From Tubulanus polymorphus (taxonomy: Eukaryota > Nemertea > Palaeonemertea > Tubulaniformes > Tubulanidae): a DNA stretch of 64,000 bases. The stretch lies in assembly GCF_964204645.1 (NCBI RefSeq), contig NC_134025.1, positions 13,833,001-13,897,000 on the forward strand. The letters run 5' to 3'. This document shows positions 34,049 through 45,642 of this stretch, piece by piece; the first letter of the stretch is position 1; the number at the start of each line of letters is the position of its first letter. The notes beneath the pieces are model-generated. The model ran no database searches. It was not told the origin of the DNA and saw only the letters and a program-made list of their open reading frames with translations. The translations under genes were made by a program, and so were the position numbers.

Positions 34049-36040
34049 CCATTCAGTCCATACATTCAACAACTTGAACTGGGGATTCTCACCTTTATCA
34101 GACTAGAAGAATTCGTGGCTTGCAGACCTAATGACCGGAGTAGCACCAGTGGACTGAAAGATGTATTATACAAACGACTTAATCCATCAATTGTTGCCAT
34201 CACCGGAACGACATGCCTCTGGCGCAACGTCTCATATTCTATTAGATTTGTTAAAGCTCCTGCAAAATGAAGGAAGAAATTCAGTAATGTTTTGACTACG
34301 CTAAGTACTACTTGATTAGTTATGGCTGATATAAGATTAAATCTGAGGCTGGTCTAGGGGAGGGAGGAGGGCCAAAGCAGACTGAGTACATATGCATGTG
34401 ATCCCTTTATCCTTGTTACAGTTTTAGTTTTGTATAACAAGATGCGAATACATCTAAGCCCGCTTGTTCAGGTGCTATGTAAAGTCACAATCATATGTCA
34501 TATAAATACAAAAGCTCTAATTTTTTGAGCGGATTACCAAAATGTATAATTTCATGATGTCATGATGACCTACTTTTTGGTCATGTGATAGGTTATGTCA
34601 GTTAAGTTACATATCAAATGTGAAAGCACTATCTGGAAAACTTTCGAGTAGATGACCAAATGTTTAATTTCAGAATCTAAGATGGCCACGAGTCGGCCAA
34701 CTTGGATGACAACATTACCTAGTTTGGTTATATATCATCTCATTTCACATTCTCATACGATAAAAAGAGGCTCTGTAACGAATAGCCTCTGTCAAATCAA
34801 ATCTCAAATGCATAGCCGATAAACTCGAACAATAGATATAGGAACAACTCTCCTTTATTCTACTCCAAGATAACAAGATATCACTTTCGGTCTTACGGTT
34901 AACGTTTAAGAACCAATACTGACCAAACAAAGGATACGGACTCGGTTAAGCCCAGTCCGTCACAGGTCTACATGGAATTATATATGAGTTGATAGTCAAA
35001 ATGTGCATTTTCAGATCCAAGATTGCCGATTTTATTCAATCAGCAGAAATATCGAAGTCGTCCAAGATTTTATGAACATACACAATATATCCATTTTGAA
35101 GAGGATCAGACTAAAATCATGGTTTGTAGAGTGTTTACAAGAAATCTAACACATGGACGCAAACATGCCATACCACCGCTAAGACCCCAGAGCAGGCATG
35201 GATTCAATGGGGGGACCAGCTGGCCCGGCCCCCCTGTTTTTGATTGAGCTTACTTTCTCGGATGAATGAAGCATATGGGAATGTTACTGTAATGACAGGT
35301 TTCTGTAAAACATGGGGTAGCGGATTGGGGCCCCCATGAGGGGCTCTATTCTAGGGTACCATCATATATATTAAATCAAGGTTTTTCAATATCCGGTGTT
35401 GAAGCCGATAAGCGTGGACTTTTTTTACTGATTTAGAAGAGCTGGCCTATAAATCGCTTTAGATTCTTAAATATTGGTAACTAAAGTTTTGAAGTGGGCC
35501 GCATCACCAGAAACCAGTCAAATGGAAAACTGAAAACACTGAATCGGCTGTTTATTATCACCAAAACTTTACATCCTACTAAACAGATACAAATCATCTT
35601 CACTTAGGATGAACTTGCTCCATTATTTTTATGAGTACAGCCAATTTCTCCCTGAAGTGGAATATTCAACCACACCCTTTGTACAAATACATACATATGG
35701 TAAAGTGATAAGTTGTATTTACTTTTCTATTATGTTGAACTTAACAAACAAACATAGTCACTTTCCATACACATGTTTCTGAAAAAAACTTGAAAATAAT
35801 ATACAGCAGATTTGAATTCGGGATTCGAATTCACTAAGCTAAGCCGTTCTGGCCGCTGGTGGAAGCAAGTTTGCTAACGATACTGCACCCCGCGCAAGTG
35901 AGGGTTTCCGTTTGACTGGTACCCGCATGATCCGGCGTCCCCAATTCAAAAATTGAGTTACTAATATCTCGGAATTTAAAGCAATTTTTTAGCCAGTTCT
36001 TCCAAATCAATTGACATATAAAGGTCCATGAGACGAGAAG
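34049..36040. other. Noncoding stretch
   Basis: Contains scattered words of dispersed repeats (for example AAGATGGCCACGAGTCGGCC at 34680, and GGCCCCCCTGTTTTTGATTG at 35226) and short frames without domains. The 87-codon minus frame 35834-36097 overlaps the end of a PLE tail and is probably not a gene. Confidence 0.4.
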
Positions 36041-36420
36041 ATACACAATATCCATGTAAAACGATAACGACAGTAATCCCACAATAAATTCTGCCAAAAC
36101 GAGAAACTTGAATAGAAAAGTATATGTATTTGCGCAACGTTTCGGCTAAAGACTATTAGCCATCATCAGGCGTACCGAGAACAGGAGAATATTACAAGAT
36201 ATTCATACAAGACCAAAATAATAGAAACAGAGTGAGTGATTAAAATATTGAATGGGGAATAGATAAAAGTAATGACATAACCGCTGGAAAACAATGGTAA
36301 AGTAAGCAAAGGCAAACTAGGGGCAATATAGGTTAAAGTAATTTATAAACAAAAGACACAAACTAAGCTATGGCAACGAAGACAACAATTGATTCTCGAG
36401 TTTCCATAGATACCAAAAAT
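36041..36420 (-). mobile_element. Penelope-like element terminal region, second copy
   Basis: Minus-strand order matches the 12924-13060 copy: CTGATGATGGCTAATAG, GAAACGTTG, then TTGTGGGATTACTGTCGTTA and GGATATTGTGT. Upstream sequence on the minus strand to about 36420 is AT-rich and without the endonuclease domain. GGGTAAAGTAAG/AGGGGAAGC-like words suggest the region upstream of the tail is also related to 13060-13250, but weakly. Confidence 0.7.
36138..36169 (-). ncRNA. Hammerhead-ribozyme-like core in second PLE tail
   Basis: The minus strand reads CTGATGA, T, then stem GGCTA/TAGCC enclosing an 8-nt loop, then GAAACG. It has the canonical CUGAUGA and GAAA boxes. Relative to the 13-kb copy one stem pair differs on both sides. 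Other stems and the cleavage position were not identified. Confidence 0.55.
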
Positions 36421-36689
36421 CATTGGTGCCAGAGCTCTTACAACAAGTGCACACTCGGACATTTAGAGACTGGACTAACAGCAGTAACAGTAACAGTGTA
36501 GTTTAACAAAGTAGTGACAAATTCCCTCCTGGTTTTCTAAAATACTGCTACCAAACGTATATCATCTGAAAGCCACATGTCTCTCTGTTGAGAAATGTTT
36601 TTACTTAGGTTCTATCTTGATCAGTTTAAAAGATATCAGTTAATGTAATATTAAAACCTCAACCTGTAACGGCTATCATTATGCCAATT

Positions 36690-36930
36690 GACAAGTTACT
36701 CGGCCATTTGCTCAGCCAGGCATCATATTAGAAAGTTGTTTACTCGGCTAAGGGATTGATTGAATTCGACAATCCACTCGGCCAAGCTTAGTAAAAATTA
36801 TGTTCTTTACTCGGTGACAAATGATAGAATTTGCCGATCTACTCGATCGAGTGACTGATTAAATCTGGCAGTCTCACTCAGCCAAGCTAGCAGTAAAGTT
36901 CGTTCTTTACTTGGCTGAGCAAAGGATTAA
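36690..36930. repeat. Imperfect ~105-bp tandem repeat rich in CTCGGCC
   Basis: Two clear units (about 36775-36870 and 36880-36930) share CACTC(G/A)GCCAAGCT, AGTAAA, and GTTCTTTACT(C/T)GG; a more diverged unit precedes them. The motif resembles the CCGAGCAG cluster at 56.06-56.22 kb. Confidence 0.6.
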
Positions 36931-37423
36931 AAAATGTCTGTGGCAATCATAGCCGATAGGTTCACTGTATTCCGTAGACACATTTTCAGACATTCATCAC
37001 TCTTCCGTTAAACATCATTACAAAGAAGGGGGAATTTTCATATCTCGCGAATCATATGAACAACAACTTTAGCGCATGTAATTATTGATTTTAGAAAAAG
37101 AAACTAACTCTAATGTAATAAATCTACATTATAATTGTTATCTAATACAAATTGTGATGATACTACAATTAGCTATGGGCCGGATTATTGAATAAATGAA
37201 TGGCCACGCAAATTATTATGACCCGTGCTTTAGAAAAGATAGAAAAAGATAGCCGTATTCCAATTATTTGAACTGATGATAATTGCTTATTGCTTATGCT
37301 ATTCCAATCCAGCCGCAAGAGAGACGTACTAGCACGGTTAACATTCTTCTCAATTCCAAGTGTTTATGAAAAAATCTCCCATCTCCTGAATTTCGGGTCA
37401 TGATTTAATGAAAAATATAACTA
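36931..37423. other. Unassigned sequence
   Basis: No gene, RNA or repeat was recognised. Confidence 0.4.
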
Positions 37424-37985
37424 GGGGCCAGGGACACCATATCCACTTGGGAATGCTTTCAAAAGCACGAAATTCTAACACTTTTAATATTCAACACCCC
37501 CTGGTGACACATATACAAAACCCAAAGACCTTGAAACTCACCAACTCATTGATAGAATATGTCAAGAACTACAACTTTGCTATTGATTGTGGTTACAAAA
37601 TATATGCCTAGGCACCAATATAATATGGAAATATACTAAGTTATCCTACTATTCAACGCCCCCTGGTGACCATATACAAAATCTGATGACCTTGAAACTC
37701 ACCAAAATCATAGAAAATGCCATGAGCTACTAGTTTGCAATTGATTGTAGTTACAAAATTGCATTAAATATCCCTTTTCATAGAATACACACCACAAATT
37801 GCGATGAAAAATGTCAAACCGTTAGGAATCTACAGGACTCAAGAGTTCAGGCCAAAATTGGCCACAAAAAAAGGTCACAGGATGGCCATCTTGAGTCCGA
37901 TCGACCCAATTTATCTCATGCTGACGGGCCCCTGGGGGATACAAATATATCTGAAAGATCAAGGTAATTTAATAAAGGAGTTGGA
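37424..37985 (+). repeat. Dispersed repeat, intact at the CACGTG-array insertion point
   Basis: Starts GGGGCCAGGGACACCATATC, has two ~150-bp units (37480-37760), then TCCGATCGACCCAATTTATC followed without a break by GGGCCCCTGGGGGATACAAA (37925-37945). This is the uninterrupted form of the site that carries CACGTG sequence at 23998 and 29286. Confidence 0.85.
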
Positions 37986-38324
37986 TATTTTAGAGAGAGG
38001 AAATTCTTCAGATCAGAACGCTCATTTCAAATCCGAGTAAGTCTGGATGAGTTTTGGGGACCCAAAGGACACGATTTTGGTGGCCCATCTCATCACATAT
38101 TATATCATATGAAAGCCTTGACTGTTAACTACTACAAAATAACACAAACTCGTAATAGATGCTATGAAAACTGGAAATGAGCGATTCTGTGTCGTGATGA
38201 ATTTGGATTTTCCCATGAATTCTATGAGGAGTAGTAATATAGAGACTATGTAGTGAAATTCCTGAGTGCTTATGGGTTAAAAAACAATGTTTCAGTTCAA
38301 CTGCGGGTCCATTCGGGACCTAAT

Positions 38325-38922
38325 AAGACATGAGGACTGATGGCACTAAGATGGCTGTCAATTGCATCAAGCTTGACTGATCAAAAGATCTGTCCGATAT
38401 GTTTAGAGGGCCTTCCAAGAGTATGCCCAATACAAATTTCAATAGAAAATTGCACACCATTTGGAAGCAACAGGTCTTGGAATTCAAGACAAAATTGACC
38501 ATTCTGGGCACAAAAAAGGTCACCATCTTGTCCCAATGTTTTTCACGGCCATCTTGTCTCAATGTTTCTCATGCCATATGATGTACCATAGGGGGTGACA
38601 AGTATACGTGAAAGATCAAGATAATGGATTGAAGCATCTTCAAAATCAAGAACCTCAAATGTGTAAAAAGTGATGTTGGCGAACAAAAATAGCCACAAGT
38701 CTGCCATTTCGAATCTGACCAGGCTAGTTTTTGGGCTTAGGGTAGTAGATACATGGATGAACCAAAGATCAGAACAATACATTGAAGCGGTTTCAAAACT
38801 TCCCAAAATAACTGGATTCCTTCTACAGACAGACGAACGGTAATTCGTATCAACGAGTGGACGATGGATGAAAAGTGAACGCAATAGCTTGATGGAACTT
38901 AAGTCCCGAGTGGGCTAAAAAA
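38325..38922 (+). repeat. Dispersed repeat, 3' part with terminal tail
   Basis: Order: GGCACTAAGATGGCTG, AAATTGCACACCATTTGGAA, AAAAAAGGTCACCATCTTG, AAAGATCAAGATAATG, CAGGCTAGTTTTTGGGCTTA, ACTGGATTCC and the terminal AAGTCCCGAGTGGGCTAAAA. The minus-strand frames at 38320-38884 are shadows. Confidence 0.82.
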
Positions 38923-39851
38923 CCATTCCAACATACTTTAGGCCGTAATTCGCTTACAAGAAATTTGCCCTGGCAGTTTCTTCAAGATGGTTATTAACCT
39001 CTTTTTCAACAAGGGTGGACATATCACCTGCCCCTAATTTCAGGGAAATCCATACAAACTGTATAATGCTCCGTACCAATTCAAGATGGCATATAACCTT
39101 GATCTATAATAGGGCTCACTTATTCTAATCTTCACAATAGGCTTTCCAGAAATCCATCAAGGTCTCAAGAAATAACAGATGGCACACACAAAATAAAACA
39201 AGATGTATCCTCGCTACCGAAGGACAAAAATTGGATTTCTTTAAATAAACGTGGCATGATCTATCTCATATTATCAAAAATGCTTGTTAGAAGTTTGGCG
39301 ACCATTCAGAAAAGAGCGAGAATAGGTATGATCTAAGACACAACCTCATCACAACTAACTTCCAAGTTTAAAAAAATATCCACCTGAAGTGTGCAAAGGG
39401 GTAATGAGAAATTAAAGATGTCAGTGGCCACACCAAATTACACCTACACCATGTTTAAAAAAAAATCACATATGATTAGAAGAGTGTTAATTACTTATGA
39501 GAGGTAAATGCACAGCACATGCTGTGTAAACAAGAGCCCCATAGACTCACTAGCTGTGTCATTGCAACATATAGGGTAGAGCATCAATACTCTAGGCAAG
39601 ATGCTATACTTAGATGGTGAACGATTGATAATAATATGTAAGGATACGTTGTAAATATCTCGGATGAACATTTGATATCTACAAGGATATGGGTTTAAAC
39701 GTCCAGTATCGCTTGCCAATGTTCACTCAGTAAATTTCTGGAATATCCACTGGCAATTGGAATGTGAATATTGATACGATAATCTGTAACGATTCCGGAT
39801 AAATCCGAAAGGTTGGCGGGTCTGTAATCATGTAGAATGTATAATGAGTAC
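38923..39851. other. Region downstream of the COQ6 exon; no further exon recognised
   Basis: I looked on the minus strand for the C-terminal COQ6 exons (the segment after the NG(K/T)D(L/I)G junction, with YE.ERQRHN) and did not find them. Short frames (such as 39495-39719) have no domain. Confidence 0.4.
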
Positions 39852-39967
39852 CTATGTCAGTTCCATTTTGAACTGCTTTCTTCAGCTTTTCATGCAGACA
39901 GGCAGCATCACCAAACCCTAGATTAACACCTTGACCAGCAAGAGGATGTATTCGGTGGGCTGCATCC
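39852..39967 (-). CDS. COQ6: Internal exon of ubiquinone biosynthesis monooxygenase COQ6
   Basis: The minus strand has acceptor CATGCTTTCAG, then a 116-nt exon coding [20 protein letters not shown] (first Gly codon split by the splice), then [18 protein letters not shown], then donor [20 protein letters not shown] with the preceding GDAAHR is the second FAD-binding motif of UbiH/COQ6-type flavoprotein hydroxylases. The surrounding residues and the NGTDIG ending fit COQ6, a mitochondrial matrix-side enzyme hydroxylating the coenzyme Q ring. The exon is uninterrupted, starts in phase 2 and ends in phase 1. No neighbouring COQ6 exon was found within about 2 kb on either side, so either introns are long or this is an isolated (captured or pseudogene) exon. 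Confidence 0.85.
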
Positions 39968-42189
39968 CTGAAAGCATGCAAGATAAAAGATAATGTACAT
40001 ACTACACTAGATTCATGACATACTTGAGTACATGAGTCACGCTAAAATAGTGGCGCAATTTAGGAGGAAAACAAGAAGCCCATGCTGCGGCTATGAATTA
40101 TATCGCCAAGGATATACAATTATTATTTAAGTTGCCAGGTTTATGATAGCAATTTTGACGGGATCAGACTGTTAAGTGTCTTTAGAATAGCCACGGAAAG
40201 ACTGAATGTCAGCTATTTAAATCATTTAACTCTGCCATTAAGTTGCACAATTATCTACGTAGTACTAATTCCTTGCGAGATTAATTTTTGACATCTCCGC
40301 AAATTTGAACTATAAAATATCAATTGAATTGAATTATCAAAATTATTGGCTCACAATTAATGCTGTCCTCTAAAACTATTAATATTTGTAACGCTAATAA
40401 TAGGGTACCCGCACTGCTACCGTGGCAATCGAGGACTCCAGAGAAGATCCTCCAGGTTTGCCAGTAGATAGTTAAGTTAGTCTTCCGCGTTCGATTTCTT
40501 CTATATTTCAATTAAAACTGAGTGAACTTTCTTAAATGAATCAATCATTTATGAAAACTATGCCAATATCTGAATATAAAAAGAGGCCCATGGGGTTTCG
40601 AGCTCTGGTTATGATATTTGCATTGATATATGTATAACCGGGTGACATCACCATTATCTGGTAAACAAATTTGTGCGAATGCAAAGTTGCTCATCCACAT
40701 TTTTGCGACAGAAAATAAAAGTGATCCCCAGTTATCCAGCATTTAGCGTCGAGGCTCATAGACCAGCCAATCAGAACCACGGAGGCATGTACATCTTTCA
40801 GTTTTAGAGCTCAGGCGAAAATTTAACATTTTAAATTTTCTAATACGGTACTTCATCATGATTTTGATCACATCGGTGATTTATTTGTTCCATAACATAT
40901 CTGGGAACATTGGTCGTGGTGGCTATATAGGGCATAAGTAATTGATATGTTGTTTCTTATCTTCCGCACGCATAGGTCTGGAGATTTTAACTTAACTATG
41001 AGATAACAGAGCTATAGGTTGATTTATTTCTGATATTTGCTGTGTTTTAGCAATTCTTTGTATGTAGCATAAAAATCCAGGAAGCCAATTAAACATTTCC
41101 AAAATTCTCATTTAAGGTCCACCAGCTCATTTTCTTCCAGATGAATGTGGCAATATTTTCCAATAGGTTTACATTTTGTTCAATGCTCTATCCAATCATT
41201 CCAGCCTTGAATGCAGATAGGCCTATATGGTTAGACAGCACAGATACTCATCAGAAATGGACAAACAATAATTGAGGTTAAAATCAAAATTTAGGTTAAA
41301 AAACAGAAAATGTCAAAACTTCATTGGCAATTAACTGTTCTTAAAACGGTAAATTTCCCAATCTAGATGATCTAAAAACCTTTGGAGTATGTGGAATTAA
41401 GTGGACACCTTCCACTCCTTTGCTTACCCAGGTACCGTAACGTATAGTACATAAAAATACATTATTGTGATGGTTTTACATCGAGAACAGCAACTTTACT
41501 AGACCTTGACTGAGTTATATAATATTTTAAGATTACCTTAAAATATTAATGTAAGTAACCATCGACGAAGTATCTAATGAAATTAAAAGAGGAGCACACT
41601 TATTTATAGTTGCCACAGAAATAGTTCAAATGATTATTCACGACAATAAAGCATTCATAATAAAGCTTATTTCAATTAAAAACTTCTTAATTAGGGACAG
41701 ACAGCATATGACAGTATTTATTACGCACTAGGAGAGCACAATAGAGCAGCGGGGGTTATACTAAGTATACACACTATGTCCTGCTAGTGGTGTGTATGTA
41801 CATACGTAAGATATATGGATTACATACCAGCTGATTTACGTAGTCCGCGGATTTTAACGTGTATGCGCTGTTACGCGAAAAATGCCAATATACCGCAAAA
41901 ACATCGTCAAACACACTTATTAGCAAACAGCAATTGCAAATGAAAAAGCGCACATAACTGTTTGGAACCAATTAACTCTCATTTCAACAAAGATGATGCC
42001 AAACATTTGTCGACTGCCGCTCCTCAAAAACGGCGTAATTGCCGCCGGCTCTGGCTGGCGCCATTGTCTATTACTTTTTCAAAGAAAGAATGTATTTTGT
42101 AGCAAAAATAAGACAAGACAAAGCTAAGCTAAGACTATAGAAATTGCCTCACTTAGCAAGTTCGAGATACTAAATTAGATAACTTATAA
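39968..42189. other. Presumed intron/intergenic sequence, no exon recognised
   Basis: I searched the minus strand for the COQ6 N-terminal Rossmann motif and for the exon ending in ...ALIG without success. Short frames at 40320-40742 and 41774-41971 lack domains. Confidence 0.4.
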
Positions 42190-42375
42190 TCCTCACAAAC
42201 GAACAAACTATAAGCGAACTAAGCTCGGCATGAATGTCAAATGAATTACTCGCCTTTTTCTGATTCCCAAAATTACGTCAGAGGTGCCGAAACTCCCGGA
42301 AATTCCGAGAATTTCCCGTATTCATGTCGGAAACACAAATATAGGTCAACACAAGTAACTTATAGAAAGGGAAGA
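42190..42375 (+). repeat. Dispersed repeat shared with 30230-30480
   Basis: See the 30230 entry: ACGAACAAACTATAAGC, ACTCGCC, AATTACGTCAGAGGTGCCG and CCGAGAATTTCCCGTAT are the recognisable words. Unknown element. Confidence 0.6.
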
Positions 42376-42421
42376 ATTTTCTATGTTTTTCGCGATTTTC
42401 TCGAAAAATATTGCAGCTTAC

Positions 42422-42542
42422 CGGCCTGACCTCCGCGCATCAATTCTACTTGCTTCACGATGAAAGACAACCCAGAAGTATTACCACTAGATCTCGTGCC
42501 GCGATTTAACATACTCTTGGCAGACTGCCAACCAACAGCCAT
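42422..42542 (-). CDS. Possible first coding exon of a minus-strand gene
   Basis: ATG at 42542-42540 begins MAVGWQSAKSMLNRGTRSSG, continues with SGLSFIVKQVELMRGGQAG and reaches a good donor GGCCG|GTAAGC at 42422. The N-terminus is rich in Arg, Lys, Ser and Thr with no acidic residue in the first 30, as in mitochondrial presequences. COQ6 is imported into mitochondria and its exon lies 2.5 kb downstream on the same strand, so it could be the first exon of the same gene. The intervening COQ6 domains were not found, however, and the sequence does not match a COQ6 start I recognise. Confidence 0.35.
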
Positions 42543-43832
42543 AACATAAGTAAACCAAAAATGAACATAATGGTAAAAACATATAAAAGTCATTGACAAA
42601 ATATTTTTGAAATCGATATCTACAATGTAGATTATCATTAGAGGTTTAGATGGCAATGTTTATATCTTGATATTTATGGATTATAATCGGAATGTGACTG
42701 CCTTGTTAGATAAGCTATTCTGACAGCTGAGCTACCACTAGCGCCATCTATCGAACATAAATCGAAATTTTTGCCAGCTTTTAGAGCCAATATATCATTG
42801 GACAGTAAGCTTCTTGGCGTTGCTTATTTTGTGACTCATAATAATGAATAATGAAAAACCCTCATCAACTCAACATTTGATGTGGCGGTAAACTGATACC
42901 TTAATTCCATAGGCCCAAGAAAAGATCTTTTAATAAAATGAACCCTATCATGAATTATGTTTATCATGAATTAAGTTATTAAAGCGATAACTGCTTTTTT
43001 GTTTCATCAGATATGTAATAAAAATCCAATGAATTTTATTTAGAAATGAGGAAAATGCAATCAAACTTTGATACTACTGATTCTACGGAAACTGATTTTA
43101 TGATGTTAATGTTAATCTTTGCAAGGAATTTATTTTTTTGTTGTCTCTTGTGTTGTGTTTACCGGATACTCACATAGGATTGGAAGTTTTCAGAGGATAA
43201 GAAAAAACAAATCAATTACTTGTGTCCTAATTTATTTGCTACTTGGATGATTTTGGAAGGAAAATTTTCTGCCCTGTCAATCTTTAAGAATTGGTCGAGG
43301 CCTATAGACTATACGCCTATTTCTCATACTACGATAGACGAAACAGCTTATTGTATTTCTCATGCATACATAGTAAGAGGAGATGAGGGTGCTTGAAAAA
43401 TTGGGGGTTCAATTTAGTTTCTGACCCTAAGAAAAGGAAAATTGTATTGATCCTTGATAGAAGTCATTATCAATATGAAATAGTGTCACATCTCATAATT
43501 CATTGATTAAGGAAGATTTTACATGTTGCAAAAAGTTTAATATCACAATTTCAATTTCACCATTATATTCGGTTGACACTGCCTACATTTTGTGTGCAGT
43601 GTTTTATGTACTTTAACCTATAGGTTATCACGTTGCTGCGTTTCATAAACCATGTACTAAACTGCGTGGGGAGAATGCATGTACTTCGCTAGTAGCAGTT
43701 TGAGTGGTCATTCCACTAGATAGGCATTAAAAATAGTGCTTAATAATCTGCTACTAGACAAAGGCCCACGGGAAATGATTATCTTATTTAACTGCATTAC
43801 AAGATCAGGCAAATTTTTTGGTTCCACCGTTA
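42543..43832. other. Unassigned AT-rich sequence
   Basis: No coding frame or structure was recognised. TGGCGCTAGTGGTAGCTCAGC (minus strand, near 42740) resembles a tRNA-derived A box, but no matching B box was found. Confidence 0.4.
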
Positions 43833-43945
43833 CGTAGGTGCCCGAGGAAAGGGCTTAATTGTCTTACCATTAGGTAGGTGTCAAAAGAGGGGCTTAATTG
43901 TCCTCCTACTGCCAGGTAGGTGCCCAAAGACAGGGCTTGTCAATT
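43833..43945. repeat. Short tandem repeat, ~45-bp unit, three copies
   Basis: Units share TAGGTG(C/T)C...AG(G/A)GGCTTAATTGTC and end just before the hAT-type element. A chance or local slippage product. Confidence 0.8.
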
Positions 43946-43978
43946 TGCGGATTGACAAGTATTATCGAGCCGAAGAAT

Positions 43979-44670
43979 CAGGGTCTTAGCACCCGTCCTA
44001 CCCGTCATTTACGACGGGAGAAAATGAAAAACTGAAATTGACCGGACGGGGAAAGTTTGGTCAAGACGGGTCAGAATATGAAGATTTTCTCAAAAATGAC
44101 AGGCTGTATAAAAAACATAGCAGGCGTTTTGTTTATTATGCATGTGTATCCATCTGACCCTTTACAATAAATAAATGATAACCCCTTGTGTAGTACGTAT
44201 GTATGTCATGATACTGTAGCCTGCAAACTTAAAAATAGCTTCTGTACCTATCATGGTATGGAAGTACTACAAACAGCTGTTATGTATATCAGTGCTGAGA
44301 CAAGTGTCTAGTGACATTGCTCAACCTCCAAAAGTCCTAGTAAATGATAAATAAATATATACATACTTAGATCTCAGTTAATTTAAGCTTCGTTATTTTT
44401 TTTTCATCTATTCCTATCATCGCTCACATTCAGACAGGTTTTATACCTATCCATTCCTCTGACTCCAAGTGCTCTTAAAATCACTTAAATTGTGGCCGAA
44501 ATTTAAAATTTTTAGGCCCCTTTGACTAGGGGGACACCCCCTCGAGCTCCCCCGTCTCAGTACCTGCGGTACCTCGGGTGTCGTCTGCGGCGCCACTTGA
44601 GTTGGACTGGCTGATTATTTCAGATGTTCCAATTTTGACAGGTACATATTCATTTCTGGCTAAGACCCTG
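43979..44670. mobile_element. hAT-type non-autonomous element with perfect 8-bp TSD
   Basis: The 12-bp termini CAGGGTCTTAGC and GCTAAGACCCTG are perfect inverted repeats. CGAAGAAT directly flanks both ends (43971-43978 and 44671-44678). An 8-bp duplication plus a CAGGG...AGC terminus is the hAT signature. The 692-bp interior has no transposase frame but includes repeated ACCCGTC/GACGGG words near the left end. A clean target duplication suggests a relatively recent insertion. Confidence 0.92.
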
Positions 44671-44678
44671 CGAAGAAT

Positions 44679-45242
44679 TTTGTTTTCATTATGAGTTTTC
44701 CGGTTTGCTCGGCTACCCGTACTGGCGGGGTAGTCTAGATAGGCAAATGAAAGCTCCGGTTTGCTGAACTACCCCTCTTTGCGGGGATGCGGTATGATGA
44801 TTGATCTGACAGTTTCAAGTGGTTAATGGGTGTTTCAAGTGCTTACAACGATGCTTATTACTTAATGTGGTACATGGTGGTTTAAAAAAAGATTTCATAA
44901 TGATACGCTCAAAGTATAGGCCTACCGCGTGGGCTTCGTAGAAAGACCACTGCCTGTGGCCTTCCCAAATTTTAATTGTTCTGTCCGATTTGGTTTCGTC
45001 CAATTGAAAGACTGCCTTTTCCAGTTAGGGCATTTTTGGATCACATCACTCAGGAAATGACTTACACTTTTGGGCCCTTTCGTCGGTCCCACGTGTTTTA
45101 TTTGAGCTATAGACCACATGGTGACACCATGATGGTCAGAAACTGACCAATTGAGATATTCCCGAGTCTGAACACCTGACTGCGAATTTCGGAAATTTAT
45201 CAAGTCATGTATGTTTTCAAACTACCGAAGTATCATCATTGC
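44679..45242. other. Unassigned sequence with short minus-strand frames
   Basis: Two overlapping minus frames (44815-45003, 44922-45203) have no domain. The part from 45110 already carries CACTGACCA-like words related to the array that follows. Confidence 0.4.
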
Positions 45243-45642
45243 AAATTCATAAATTGACCATCACTGATCACCACTGACCAATTCAAACTTCTCGAATATG
45301 AGTTCGATATACCGCGTTATGGTGTCAAACTAGAAAGGATTCGCCATAGATATTGAGAATTCATAAATTGACCATCACTGACCACCACTGACCAATTCAA
45401 ACTTCTCGAATATGAGAACGATATACCGCGTTATGGTGTCAAACTAGAAAGGATTCGCCATTGAAAATTCATGAATTGACCATCACTGACCACCACTGAC
45501 CAATTGAAACTTCTCGAATGTAAGAAAGATATACCGGTACCGCATTTTGGTGTGAAACTAGAAAGCATTCCCCATTAGAATTCATAAATTGACCATCACT
45601 GACCACCACTGCCCAAGTGAAACTTCTCGAATATCATCGAAT
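45243..45642. repeat. Tandem repeat, ~112-bp unit, 3.5 copies
   Basis: TCATAAATTGACCATCACTG begins at 45247, 45361, 45469 (TCATGAATTG) and 45582, giving periods of 114, 108 and 113. Units contain CACCACTGACCAATT, AACTTCTCGAAT, GATATACCG and GTGTCAAACTAGAAAG. Confidence 0.93.

Noticed and set aside
38320-38884. Minus-strand frames of 80 and 113 codons
   Set aside because: They coincide with a dispersed repeat copy whose other copies do not keep the frames open.
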